Positions 47,541-59,181 of a stretch of DNA of 64,000 nt are shown piece by piece. How positions within the stretch are numbered: position 1 is the stretch's first letter; every line of letters starts with the position of its first letter. Position numbers and translations under genes: made by a program. The stretch is from Agapanthus africanus (lineage: Eukaryota; Streptophyta; Magnoliopsida; Asparagales; Amaryllidaceae): assembly GCA_030015575.1 (NCBI GenBank), contig CM057347.1, forward strand, positions 507,659,176-507,723,175, written 5' to 3'. The notes under the pieces were generated by a model. The model had not been told where the DNA came from. It saw nothing but the letters and a program-made list of their open reading frames with translations, and made no database searches.

Positions 47541-50500
47541 ACTGAGAAACAGTTTTAGGTAATGAATACACCCGTAGAAGATGCATCAACATGCACTTTT
47601 TTCGATTGGGTGGCATGGGAATCCGGATGTTCCCCTATTTTCCGCTCGGACTTATAACAATTATAAGATTAAGCGGAACCAACGTTCCCTAGCACAGTAT
47701 AGTAAGCAGGTTCGGTCAATACATCCATATTATTATCTTGATTAAGGCGTGATATGGTCGCTATCATGGGAGAGAGAAGAAAACACTCTGCGTGCGCTCT
47801 TTGTAAGATTAGATTAGTTATTATCTGCGTGCGCTCTTTGTAAGATTAAATTAGTTATTATTTTATCTAATCAGGATAGCTCCCACTGTTTTTATCAAAT
47901 CTTCCTTCAAATCCTAAAAGGTAAGACTAGCCGGGATTAATTACACCCTACAAGTTCGCCAATTTTTCGGCCAGGCCAGTATCGTTATTTTGAGGGAGGT
48001 TCCTCGTGCTTTCGCACGAACCTAAATAAAATAAACCTCATTTTCCCAAGGACGTAACTCCGTTAACACCTTTCTAGACACCTACTTGATCGGCTAATTG
48101 TAATGTGTAAAACTCTCCCAGGAATAACTCTTACTTGCAGTGGGTATCGGGATCCAACCATCTCATAGAAGATATGCAATCTCATTGCAAATTTCAACAC
48201 TTGAAATTCCCGATAATATTTTGCCCCTAGCAACTTATGACCTTAACAAGGTCAACAAATCATAAGCGTAGCCAAGTTTAACTCGTCATTTCCTGATTGA
48301 ATTAAACCCACCCGCACGACCCTTAATAAGGTCAACAAAGTCGTACGACTACCCTAATCCAATCGCATCATATGCTTATGCAGATAAGCACTAATCAGCT
48401 ACCGCATACTACGCCTTAACATGGTCAACAAACGTAGCACGAATACTAAATAGTACTTATCTGAAATGACAGAGGGCTACGACAGGTTTTTAAAAAAACC
48501 TTTTGCGTAATGAACTTGATATCGTTGTAGAATCGAGTGAATTTGAAAAGGAGTGTTTTTGAGGTTTTTACTAGTTTTGCTAAAGAGGTCACTCCCGGTG
48601 AAGGAATCCCAGCTCTTTCCTTATCGAATACGGTGCAGGATATTTCATAAATACCACTATATAAAGCAAAAACTATAGAAGCAATCAAAAGACAAACCGA
48701 ATGGGTTGTAGCATCTGCTAGTTTCGCTAAAGAGGTCACTCCTGGTGAAGGGATCTCGGCTCTTTCCTTATCGAATAAGGTGATGGATATTCTACAAGGA
48801 ATACCGCTATGCAAAGCAAGAACTAGAGCTACCAGTTTTTAAACAAGTTTCTACAACATCTTTAGGTTTCTTTTATTTCATTAATCTCATTAATGAAGTC
48901 CCATCATTTATGCTTCCTAAGCATCACATTAGAAACGAAAGTATCAATATTTATTATATATCACATATATATAAAATATAAGCATTCGTCTCAGAATATC
49001 TAGTGATCACATCACAGAATATCAGCAGCAGAAGAACATATATAAAATATTGGATATGCTAGAAATTCCGTGTTTTAAATTAAGCCAGTATAAAACACGG
49101 ATTCCACGATCGCGATGAATAGCCAAACCCACATCCCTAGACCCCTACGAGAGCGGCAAGCAGCCCTACCAATTCTAGAGTTTAGAGACCCGGTCTCGAC
49201 TCCTCGAGATGGTCTCCCACTAGACTCTAAAACCCGGTTACTTGTGCTCTCCTCTTGAGTCTATCCTAATGTGTAAAAGTAAATAATATACATCAATGGT
49301 GATATCATCCTCAACCCGGAAGTTTCCCAATAAAAGAATATTACATACAAGCTTTTACATGAATGAAAATGAAAAACTCTCATCTCACATAAAAAAAACC
49401 CGGCTATTCAAAACACGACGATCCAATATAACATATCACAGCAACGCATAACATCACATGTCATCAACGTAAGTAAATATGCGTATCCCAATTGTCGTTG
49501 ATATATAGCAACGAAACCGGCGATACATCATATATTACACTTACGATCGCAGAAAAGAAAGTGAAAAACTACAACAGTTGGAATCCGCAACCACCTTAGA
49601 TATCATAAACCCAATGTATCACATACATTGAATTTCATGCCTAACAAATGAATTCCTTAGACATCACATGCCTAACAATTATAAACCCCGCATTTTAGTC
49701 TCGATATTGAAAACAATTTTCAATAACCTGTCGGGTAATTCAACAAGATTCTCGATAACCTGATCGAATGCTCGTCGGAAAGTTTAGTAGACGGCCGCAC
49801 CCCCGATGTCGTCGACGAAGTGCACTAAGGCGGAACACCGCTGCCGCGAGCACCCGAACTGATGCTTTTGGCGACGGGGTTCTCCTACAGTCACTTGGCC
49901 GGGGCTATGGGGCGTGGCTATCTAGTAAGGTTACCCGGCGAGTATCCGCGTACACTACGTAATTGCGACGGGCTTTTGATCACATCAAAATCCCGTGGCA
50001 ACCGATCAAATGAGACTAAACTGCTAGATTTATAAAATTCAAACTAGTTATTTCATAACTGATTATGTGGATTCCAAATATTGTATCACAATCACAGATA
50101 GCTAGACGAAATTAAACTTTTCGATCGAATAAGTAAGCACCCAAAATTTCCCTATAAGCTCAACACTTGAGCGGAGTTCAAAAAGTGTGCAGAACACGCC
50201 ACAGCTCCTATGAACCAGCCGTAGAAGGGTCAACCAATGCATCACATGTGGCACCGATGAACTACCACAAACCTTAGGGTTTGATGGCGGTTCTGACGAT
50301 CACAGAATCGAGTTAGGGTTTCGTTATTCTAGAGGGTCCACAGAATCGCTTGCATGATTTTCTGAAATTTTTTAACTTGGAAAAAATCCAACACTTGGAA
50401 AATTTCCAGCGGGGAAAAATTGGGTTATTGATATCCGTTCAAACTTTTTAACATCGTTTAAATAACCCGAATACATGTTAGAATTACGACTGCGAAACAC

Positions 50501-50859
50501 TCCGAGTTGCCTTTGCAGAAAGTTAACATCACATGCAAATTTAGCAAAAACAAAAAACACCTGAAATACCAAAATCCAGAAACTGAAACACCATGAAAAT
50601 TTGAAGCCCAGATACCCAAATTGACCCAAGGTCGCCGGATTTTTAGCCTATGTGGCCGGTCATATTTGCAGAAACCCCCTTCAAATTTTCACAGTGTTCA
50701 TGTTATATCTCATACAACATTCTGCAGTTGTTTAAAAAAAATTTAGAGCCCTTTAAAAATTCGACAGAAACTATGTGATATTGTTTCAAGTTTCGGAGTT
50801 ATTTCGGTTTGGTAATCTAACAAACATCGTTTAAATCTCTAACTTGGCTCTGTTACCAC
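47541..50859 (-). other. Element F gag/leader region, decayed
   Basis: Should hold gag and the untranslated leader. I see no intact capsid or CCHC knuckle. A 147-bp direct duplication lies at 48571 and 48718. GGTCAACAAA-type phrases recur near 48250, 48330 and 48421. Confidence 0.5.
48571..48864. repeat. 147-bp direct duplication in element F
   Basis: Two copies starting CTAGTTTTGC (48571) and CTAGTTTCGC (48718), 147 bp apart, with a few substitutions. Both encode DKERAEIPSP-like phrases on the minus strand, in the gag/leader region. Confidence 0.75.
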
Positions 50860-53068
50860 TGTAGGGTTACTTAGCAAGGCAGCAAGGTTTCGGGAGGCAT
50901 CGTCCATGCCGTTTTCAAAAATTTGCCGTTCTAAACAACCCTAACCAAGAATCTTAACTAGAGTTTTAAACAAAACATGCAAACATCTTTGCAAATCCAA
51001 GTGAATGAGGAATACAACCTTTGTAGACCGGTCCTTCACTTCAAATGCTCCGTGTAGAAGTCCCTTCGCTGCAAGTAAGAATCTCCCGAACTCTTGAGAG
51101 GCTCCACAAAGTGAAAGATGCAAACTTGCTCGAAATCTTCGAGGCCGAAGATAATCTACGTCGAGAAGACTCAAGCTCATGCTAGCTCTTCACTAAATTA
51201 GGGTTTAGTGAAGCAAACACCCTAAACTAAATGGTTAATAGTAGAGGATGGTGAAGTAGGAAATGGGCTCTCTTTAGTTTTCTTATTCTCACAATATTTT
51301 CTCACCGTTTTCAAAAGCTAGAAAGTTTTTCATGAGGAAGAAGAAGCTCAAGTGAAGAATGAAATCAAGTCAAGAGAATAAACTCATGAGGTGAGAATAT
51401 AAATCATGGGTGAGTTAGTGTCATGCACTAACTCATGTAGAGACTTCACTAGGGTAAGAATTAAGGTTGGGTTAATAAATATTTTTAACAAAACAAAAAT
51501 GGTGGACTTAGTCAATGGTTATCCACAAGCTTTCTCAAAGCTTCCACCATGACAAAATCCAACCAATTTTAATTACTTTGATAAATTAAAACCCCTAGGA
51601 TTATCCTAACTATAGTGTAAGTCTTATACACCTATGTATCATGTATCATCAAGCATGACACAATAAAATGTACATTAATATATATCACATATATATTAAA
51701 GCACAAAGTGAGAAAAAGAAATGTTTAAGTAAGCAAATATTGGTTAATGTAAATTAATATATCACATATATAATTATACATTAAATTATCAAATCAACAC
51801 TTGATTTAATAATCCGGCTGTATCACATACAACCGAGTAATATCATATGTAATAACTTATCGAATCAACATTTGATCCGATAACCCGGCTATATCACATA
51901 TAACCGACCGATATCACAAATCGTAAGAATAGAATGCGGTATCACACACGCCCATTAATCTCGGTCCCGCATATATCACATATGTGCTCCTACTCCGTTT
52001 CGCATGAACAAGGAAACTCTGTGTAGGACTCTAACGACTCGTCAATACGCCGGCAGTAGGTAATGATCATATCAAACACCCACAAGCTGCGAGCGGTCTA
52101 CTAAACGTAACGGCCACCCGGGTATTGAGCGATCAGAAGATCAACAAGGAAATCTGCTCATACTCCTGCGAATCCAATCAGTAACACTACCATACAGTCC
52201 GCTCTCTTCGTCTGATATGTCGCATATCACAGCCTGGGGGTGGTATAACGTCAGACCCCAATAGCCTGATAAGTCATGCCGATGCAAGATCCATAACGGT
52301 TCGAGAAACTACTGAAAACACTTACCAGTAGATCTCAGCAACCCTGGCCAGGGATTTCCTGTTATGGCCAATCGAGTATAGCGCAACATCAACTCCCAAT
52401 ACCGAGAGAGACGAATCCCCTCCTATCGCTCATTGCCTCCATGTGACTCGAGACTATACCAAAAAACCACCGTTTTGCATGATCTCTTGACCATGGTAAG
52501 GTGGAAATCAAAGCACGGTGGGAATCACACAAGACTCTATGACGATCTCGGGTCGACAGACTAACCTGTACCAATGTCATCAGAGAACTGCTATCCGACG
52601 ATATGTATAATACTATCTAGGAGTTCTCGGTGAGTCCGTCCAGTATACCCAGTCTCCACTGAGCACCCGTATACCTTCTCTGATGTCAAACACCAATGGA
52701 TATTGGATCAGCCATCGCCCATCATATGGATCGAGAAACGTATACGCTAGTCTACTCTGGAGTATCGATGTCCTGTCTCGATACTCCCACGACTAGGAAC
52801 AATTATAGGGTGTACTTGTAGACTACCATTGGACCCACTAGTATGATCTCCATCATAGTCCTGGTAGTCAAGTACATATCCTAAGGGCTTTATCAACATG
52901 TGAGAGCAAGACAGTATCACAATACAAATCTACAAGTTAAGATAAAGAGCAACCAGATAGCATACTATCATGTCGAGCAAGAAAGTCTTCCCTATATATG
53001 TCCAAGCATCCACTATAATATATATCACATGTACAGTAATGGCCTCTGGGGCATACATATAACTAACA
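50860..53068 (-). repeat. Element F 5' LTR (right copy)
   Basis: 2,209 bp, matching the left copy with scattered substitutions. It is the 5' LTR because the primer site GGTAACAGAGCC lies just to its left (50857-50845) on the minus strand. Confidence 0.92.
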
Positions 53069-53675
53069 GCAGGCTTCGTCCGGATCTTGCCCTGCTCGGC
53101 ATCGCCCCCGGGGGCCGAGGCTTCTACCTCCGAAACCTCCTCTCCCTTGATGGTCGTCCCGGCACCAGCTACTTGCGGCGCCTCCACCGAGATCAGCATC
53201 CTAGCTCGGAGCTCGCCATCGGCAAACTCCGGCATCAACGCCTTGACGACATCGAAAGCTTCGTGCCAAACGATGGCAGAGGCTTCGCCGATGTCGGTGT
53301 AGAACTGGTCCGACTCCTTGTAGAAGTCCACCGACTTGCGAGCTCGGCGATCTTCGCCGCCTCAAGCGCAGCCTCGGTCTCCCTCTTGCTGGCGTCCCTC
53401 GCTTTCTTCATTATGGCGTAGCGCTTACCCAACTCCTCCAACTTGGCCTCGACGGCCCGGTGGGACTCGCTCAGAAGTCGGTAGGACTCCTGGCTCTTGG
53501 AAATCGTGAGCTCCCCGACGGCCAACCGGGTTTCGAGGGCAGCTGTCTTCTCCTTCTCCTGCCGCAACTGAAGGAGCAAATCGTCCACTAGCGAAAACGA
53601 TTCATCTGCCTTTGCCATAGCCGGGGAAATTTCTTCGGCTTCCATATTGACGATGAGAGCACGGTGTTGGAGGAC

Positions 53676-53754
53676 CTGACGAAAGCAACAGAAGGAGTTA
53701 GAAACATTCGAAATCAACCCAAGCACTTAAAATAATACTTAAACGGATACCAAC
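53676..53754 (-). other. Intron 2 of the antisense gene
   Basis: 79 bp, starting GTTGGTAT and ending TGCTTTCGTCAG, with a TTCTAACTCC branch-like site. Phase 0: the frame before it reads AAIAQEAVQ and after it VLQHRALIVN, with no stop at the join. Confidence 0.78.
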
Positions 53755-54152
53755 CTGGACTGCCTCCTGAGCAATGGCGGCCACCTAGACCTTCAGGGTC
53801 GCCCGGGGAATCTTGCCCCCGGCTGACTGCTGCATGTCCGCGAGCAAGCTGTCGGCAACGGAAACTCCCGAGGGGACCACAAAACAGACGTCCCCCTCCT
53901 GCACGGGGATCCCCTCAAGGATCTCAGTCGACGGCGACCGAAAGACCGTCATTTTCCTCTTGAGGGGAACCTCGGCTTCCTCCTCCTCATCTCCCCTCGC
54001 CCGGGGCTCTGAGGCTCGGGGCGATGCAGAAGGCCTCGCCGATGGTGACGGTCTCAGGGCCGAGCTCGGGCCGGCTCGGGACAAGGTCACGCCCCCGTCC
54101 TTCTGGGCTGTAGCGCCAATGGCAGCGAGGATCTTGGATCGGTCCATTTGGC

Positions 54153-54246
54153 CTGCAAATGAAGAATACACAAGAAGGTTAGTGATGATAGAAGGACAAA
54201 AGGAAATTATTCAAGTCTAAACAGATCGTCAAAACTCCTAACTTAC
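54153..54246 (-). other. Intron 1 of the antisense gene
   Basis: 94 bp, starting GTAAGT and ending TTCATTTGCAG, with an ACTAACC branch-like site. It splits a Gly codon (phase 1), and the two sides read FVG then QMDRSKILAA. Good splice signals and frame agreement support it. Confidence 0.8.
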
Positions 54247-55246
54247 CCACGAAGTGTGCGGGGCTGAGCCCGACCCAGCTAAGGATCTGCTCGGAAAGGA
54301 GGACGTCGGCCGCCTGGATCGGCTCCCACATGGATACCGCCCTCGCCTCGGGAGAGGACGACTGCTTCGCCCTCGGGCAGTCGGCTCTGTGCCACTGTGT
54401 AGGCACATGTCAATCCTCACCCTCAGGTGGCTCGACGAAGACGAACTTCTCCTTCCGTTCGTGAATGGAGGAAGGAACGACTACCACACCTGACCCAGCC
54501 ACCCCACCCTTACGCTTTTTAAAGGAAAAATACACCCTGCTCGTCTCACTCTTGCTGGTGCCGGGATGATTCTTGTAGCAGAGGAAGTATGTGAGAAGGG
54601 TCAAGCTGAAGGGGATATCCTCAAGTTTCAACCGGACCAGAAACCCGAGGAGGATTCTCCACGAGTTCGGCACTAGCTGGCCCGGGGCAAGTTGGAAACA
54701 ACAAAGTACCCCTCATACTTCAGCTGGAAAGGACGGACGCATCCCAGCCCAGAATGCATCCAGGTACAGAGCAATCTCCTTGTCCTGCACCTGATCCGCC
54801 CTCTCATCCGCCCTAGCAAATGAAGCGAATAGCTAGGGTGAATATGGAAGCGAGCCCGAATCTCGGTAAGCTCGTCCACATTTCTCAAGATGGAGGGTGC
54901 ATCGCGAGCGTTCCCGATGCGCACTTTGGGGGCCCTTGCCGTCGCCTGGCGACGAGTGGCTCAGGTAGCCCTAACTCTATGAGGGGAACCCAACGCAAAT
55001 GGAACAGCCGAAGAGGCGGAAGATGACACCCTGGACTCGGCTCCAACAACCGGAACTTCGTTGCCCGAATCGACCCTAACAACATCAACAGACTCCTCAG
55101 AGAAAGACATTTAATCTGATTTAAAAGGAAGGTGTCACCGAGGAAAAGCGCGGGAGATCTGATTTAAAAGAAGGAGGAGTGCCGAGCAATCTCTCGCAAC
55201 TAAGAAAAATAATGGCTGAAATGTAAACCCTAGAAGGATCCCCCTC

Positions 55247-55255
55247 CTATTTATA
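55247..55255 (-). promoter_or_regulatory. TATA box of the long antisense gene
   Basis: TATAAATAG on the minus strand, about 137 bp before the ATG at 55110. A GGGTTTACATTT leader follows. Independent of the sense LTR promoter. Confidence 0.6.
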
Positions 55256-55698
55256 CAACTCGAGGGGAAGCATCCAACGGCCCAAATCAATTCCCGCCAA
55301 AACCGAGCGTCGCGTCTGCCAGCTGTCGAAGCTCCACATGTTGAACGACCATTGGAGACGTCTCTTCAGCCGCAGGCGACAGCGACAGCCTGTCACATCC
55401 ACCAATCCACGTCGGGCACGTGGCCTATGCTTCAACAGACGCACGAACGAATCGGCGCCCTCTCTTTAATGCACGATCTTTTCTCTGATCTATTGATGTC
55501 ACCAAAGATACGCGCGGAAATCCAAACGCTCGGGACACGTCACTTGGGCTCATACATTTGAACGACGTAACTGCCCTACACCGAGTCGCCCCGAGAATCC
55601 GCACCAAAAGATTCTTGACTGTTGACCGCGCCAAGAAAACCGAGCAGGCCACTCTCGACCCGACCCATAAATAGGTCGGGATGAGAGTGGGGGGCTAA

Positions 55699-56519
55699 TG
55701 ATGATACTCGTAAGTGGAAATTCCCCAGATCATGACACGTGGCAGATGACATGTCCCGGGACTTACGGGATAGGAGCAAACACGATACTTTGAAGACGTT
55801 CCCTGGACCTCCGTCCCGAGGAACGATCCGACCTTAGATGGCTTCCCAGAGCATTCCTATACTCGGCCTACAAATAACCATCGGCTCACATCCGAGCCAT
55901 CCTACACGCTAAGCTTTCTCAGCCCTCCCAGCTCGCCTCCGAGCTATCACGGAACCGAGCTTCCTCGGCCTCCCGCTCGCCTCTGAGCCACCCGCCAAGC
56001 TAAGCCTCCCCGGTTCTTCCGAACAACCAAGGACGCAAAGCCCAAGTGCCTCCGCCACGGCTCCGCGTATCTCGCCAGAAGCGAAATATCCGCCACCCAA
56101 CATCCCGCGTTCCACGCCGCCGTATCCCCCATTAACGAGCATATCTCGTCATTAATGGAGGGATCCCGTCATTCACGCAGGCGTAACGCCAGGGGCGTAA
56201 CCGACGGCGAAGATCTCGCGCCATCTCGCTCCAAGTGACCACTATAAAAAAAACCTCTCTCAGACGACTCAGGTAAGCCAATTTCAATCCAAGAAGCCGC
56301 TACCCTGCTCAAATTTCTCGGCTAACTTGATCGTCGGAGGGTCCACAGTGGTACAACCACCCCGGAACTTTTTTGCAGGTAGCTCGGCTCCACCCCTAAA
56401 ATCAACCCATTGAGATCCACACGCTCAAGAAGACAAGCATCAACATCAATTTCAACTCTTCATCGGCGCTCGCAACAGAGACGGAGGACAACATTTGAAG
56501 GGAATCCGGGACTCCATCA
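55699..56519 (+). repeat. Element E right LTR
   Basis: 821 bp, preceded by GAGAGTGGGGGGC. TATA-like ACTATAAAAAAAACC near 56239. Ends CCATCA at 56519. Moderately diverged from the left copy, with several small indels. Confidence 0.88.
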
Positions 56520-57328
56520 AACATGTTCACATACTCCTATCTAATTGTCCTCCCAGATTTGAATTTTTGGATCTAAGATTTTTTTTAAAAAAGTCTATCA
56601 TAAGACCTTTTTTTAAGTTGCAATAAGACTGAGTTGAGCAGCGGTCCCACTTAAAATGGATGGCCTTTGGTATAAATTCATCTGAATAGCTAAAGAAATT
56701 TTATACCAGGACGGTAAGAAGAATGATGAATTAAATTAATGAAGAGACATCAATTGAAAATGAAATCCAATCCTTCTATTTTATTTACATATATCTCTCG
56801 AATAAAGCAAACTAGAAATGCAAGTATCAAACGATTTTGGAACTAGCACAAAATTCCAACCCACAAAAACCTTAAATCTAAAATGACTTCGACATATTTG
56901 CAATGACTAAATATTTGCATCTATCCATCACAAATCACACCCAATTCCCCTGTACTTGCTTCTAGTTAAGCTGCCACCTATACACTCAATCTCAAATAAA
57001 TAAACCCAAATTCACCAATCTCTATACAAAAAAGAAAAAACCAACATATAATCCAAAAAATTTATCTAAAATTTTTCATAATGTTATTAATCACCATCAA
57101 CTATAAATCATATTCACATTAATTAATTACATTCACAACCCCTTTTATTTATTTATTTTTTTCAAGTTGAATTAGACAATAAATCCAACCAAACCCAAAC
57201 CAAATATAGTATACCCTGCTCCGTTTTCTTCCATGCTATGCAAATCGGACGACCCATGTTAAGTGGGATCAGAAGTGGGATCCAATCGGGTATTTGCAGA
57301 GCAGCGGATCCTAACCCTAACACTAACC
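56520..57328. other. Host intergenic sequence
   Basis: AT-rich sequence with no gene. AATAAATAAATAAAAGG on the minus strand near 57143-57160 is a plausible poly(A) signal for the DnaJ gene. Confidence 0.6.
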
Positions 57329-57751
57329 CTACCAACACTGATCAGTCTCCCACGTCCGCCTTCGCCCGACCCCGCCCGAGAACGGCGAGACGGGTCGGGC
57401 CTGCACCTGCTGCTGCCGCCCGGCCGAAGAACCGAGGACGGACCGGTCGTAATCCGCCCGCTTGCCCGGATCCGACAGCGTCGTATACGCCGTATGCAGC
57501 CGCACAAACTCCTCCTCCGGCGCGCCGGCGTCGGGGTGGCACGTGCGCGCCAGGCGCCTGTAGGCCGCCCTGACCTCCTGGCAAGTGGCGGTCAGCGGCA
57601 CGCCGAGCGTGTCGTACAGCGACGTCGCACGTGCTGGGGAGGGCGGGGTGTATACCGCTGACGCACGGAAGCTGATCGTGCGGCGGCGGCTGCTGCGTTG
57701 ATCGGCGATGTGAGCGCCGAGGAATTGAACTGATCGGGGCGCGGTGATCAT
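57329..57751 (-). CDS. Small J-domain protein, probably chloroplast (DnaJ11-like)
   Basis: Co-chaperone of Hsp70: the J domain stimulates Hsp70 ATPase. One uninterrupted 140-codon exon. Residues 1-43 are Arg/Ser-rich with few acids and look like a plastid transit peptide (SSRRRTISFRASAV). The J domain spans about 44-105: SLYDTLGVPLTA, helix II VRAAYRRLARTCHPD with the catalytic HPD at 72-74, and HTAYTTLSDPGKRADYD. A short tail rich in Gln and Gly follows. No G/F or zinc-finger region, so it is a type III (DnaJC) protein like chloroplast DNAJ11 of Arabidopsis, with similar length. A TATA box (CTATAAAAAC, 57810-57801) lies about 50 bp upstream. The region is GC-rich compared with its flanks. 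Confidence 0.88.
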   Translation of the reverse strand: MITAPRSVQFLGAHIADQRSSRRRTISFRASAVYTPPSPARATSLYDTLGVPLTATCQEVRAAYRRLARTCHPDAGAPEEEFVRLHTAYTTLSDPGKRADYDRSVLGSSAGRQQQVQARPVSPFSGGVGRRRTWETDQCW

Positions 57752-57800
57752 TAGCGATTAATTAAAGCTTTAGGGAATTAATCGAGGCTTGGATCGTTGA

Positions 57801-57810
57801 GTTTTTATAG
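57801..57810 (-). promoter_or_regulatory. TATA box of the DnaJ gene
   Basis: CTATAAAAAC on the minus strand, 50 bp before the start codon at 57751, a usual distance for a short 5' UTR. Confidence 0.65.
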
Positions 57811-58859
57811 AGGGAAGAAGCGGGCCCCAGTTTTGCACCCAACAGTGGGGCCCGGGGGGGGATGAATGTGTGAGGGTGAGGTCCGTTCTCGAGTTTTTTT
57901 GGTTTTTTTTTTTTTATTTTTTTTGGGTTTTGGGCCTTGTTGTCATTTAGTAGGGCTGAGTCGGCAAAGGGCTGGATCTTGGAGTGTATGTGGAGTCTTT
58001 AGAAAATATTTTGCGGTTAATGTTTTTTTTGGTATTTATTTGTATTTTTTTCTGTTTGAATTATTATGGAGTGGAGTTATTTGTGGAGATATTTTTTTAT
58101 TGTTAACGTGAGAATAAAATTAGGTGTGTAGACTTTTAAGCTGACCTTTGAGGAGATTATGAAAAAAATTAAGTGGTTAAGAGAAATGCAAGTTGGATGG
58201 GTCGAAAATTTGTGCTCAATTGACTAAGGATTAGGACTTGGAAGAAGGGATAAGCTTCCAATCAATACGTGTTTGGTTCAGAAAAGTCCATAAAGTGTTA
58301 ATACTGTAGGAGGCGGACAAATATACGTGTTGGCAGTATAAAATGCATAATTGTGTTGCTAGGCTATATCATGGGTTGATAATCCGATCACCAACAGGAA
58401 AAACCACAACCGACGGCCTTTTTCATATGAAATCGCCCGTAAGTAGATTGTGCATGTTTGAACTTCGGATGACATTCTATTCCAACTACACAACTAAATG
58501 ATTAATAACATAATCATTAGGTTTTTTGTGAATGTTTTACACTTCAACTTGACATTATTGCAGATTTGATGTGCAAGTTGGTATTTGGAGTAGTGTTCAT
58601 TTTGATTGAAGCTGCAACCACACGATTTTGGACTCATTTATGCAATGACAAATGACAATGCATCTATCCAAAATTTTGAAATTCAAAGAACCTCCCACGT
58701 GTCTGGCTTGCACAAGAGTTGGAGCCGCATGTGGCTGGCAACTAGAGATGCCACACAAGGGTCCAAGCACGATATTTTACTATTTGCGGCACATGACCAT
58801 TTTTCAATTCCAATATGAAACATCACATAAGAGTTCGTCATGGTTCTTTTAAAAATAAA
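57811..58859. other. Host intergenic sequence
   Basis: A G-tract and long T-runs near 57855-57925, otherwise AT-rich. A 70-codon ORF at 58606-58818 has no recognisable content. Nothing else supported. Confidence 0.6.
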
Positions 58860-58868
58860 TTTAATTTT

Positions 58869-59172
58869 GGGTAAATGGTGAGAACCCTGCTTGCAGGTTT
58901 TTCCACCGACAAAAACCCTGCTCCCGAAATGGTTGTCAAAATCCCTTGAATTTTTTCTTGCGGTAACAGTTGCGTGCTATATCTGATTATTTCATATATA
59001 TTGCAAGCAACTGCATATATATCGTATAAAAATTAAATATAACAAGCAACCATATAGATACCGTAGGCAAGTAGATTTTTGACAACTAAAAACATTTTCA
59101 AGAGGTTTTTGACAACCACCTCAGTTTTTCGTCATCCGGAAAACTTACATCGGGTGTTATGACAAGTTACCC
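58869..59172. mobile_element. Mutator-type MITE, copy 2
   Basis: A 304-bp element with long imperfect inverted ends starting GGGTAA on both sides. Shared internal blocks such as GGTTGTCAAAA lie about 60 bp in from each end. It is flanked by a perfect 9-bp duplication TTTAATTTT at 58860-58868 and 59173-59181. No coding capacity. A different family from copy 1 inside the ends. Confidence 0.88.
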
Positions 59173-59181
59173 TTTAATTTT

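Larger units (their letters stand above)
42749..53068 (-). mobile_element. Element F: Angela/BARE-like Ty1/copia, minus strand
   Basis: LTRs at 42749-44962 and 50860-53068, both about 2.2 kb. Read on the minus strand they start TGTTAGTTATATG and end ACCCTACA. The primer site GGTAACAGAGCC follows the right LTR and a purine tract AAGTGGGAGAT precedes the left one. The 5-bp flanks GCAAG (42744-42748) and GCAGG (53069-53073) differ by one base. Pol order is PR-IN-RT-RH, as in copia. The LTR start, purine tract and size resemble Angela/BARE elements. All coding is broken. Confidence 0.92.
42600..55260 (-). pseudogene. Long spliced antisense gene of element E (aORF-like)
   Basis: On the minus strand a TATA box TATAAATAG (55255-55247) is followed by ATG 55110. 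Exon 1 runs 55110-54247, exon 2 54152-53755, and exon 3 53675-53069, continuing after the copia insertion to a TGA at 42739-42737. An AATAAG poly(A)-like signal lies near 42617. Both introns (94 and 79 bp) are GT-AG with CTAAC branch-like sites and join in frame. The N-terminal half has QLVPNSWRILLGFLVRLK and a C-terminal KRKGGVAGSG, resembling the antisense 'putative gypsy-type transposon' (Pfam Transposase_28-like) proteins of Tat elements. Exon 2 is acidic and basic (GDEEEEAEVPLKRK), and exon 3 is a coiled coil (LLLQLRQEKEKTAALETRL). Breaks: TGA at 54963, frame changes between 54830 and 54670, TAG at 53787, and a shift near 53340. Confidence 0.75.
33036..56519 (+). mobile_element. Element E: Tat-like element with antisense genes
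   Basis: A Ty3/gypsy element with LTRs at 33036-33866 and 55699-56519 (TGATGAT...CCATCA), a primer site after the left LTR, and a GAGAGTGGGGGGC purine tract before the right one. Sense gag, protease and the RT start survive. Most of RT, RNase H and integrase are deleted near 40862. Two antisense transcription units occupy the 3' half. Two later insertions are nested in it: a solo LTR (36638-40766) and copia element F (42749-53068). The flanking 5-mers AATAC and AACAT do not match exactly, so the target duplication is degenerate or the ends are recombinant. Antisense ORFs between integrase and the 3' LTR are known for plant Tat elements such as Grande. Confidence 0.88.

Noticed and set aside
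57238..57661. Plus-strand ORFs of 111 and 132 codons
   Set aside because: They are the opposite strand of the DnaJ gene, whose J domain with HPD is unambiguous.
58606..58818. 70-codon ORF in the host segment
   Set aside because: No family, no promoter or splice context, and it ends in ordinary AT-rich sequence.
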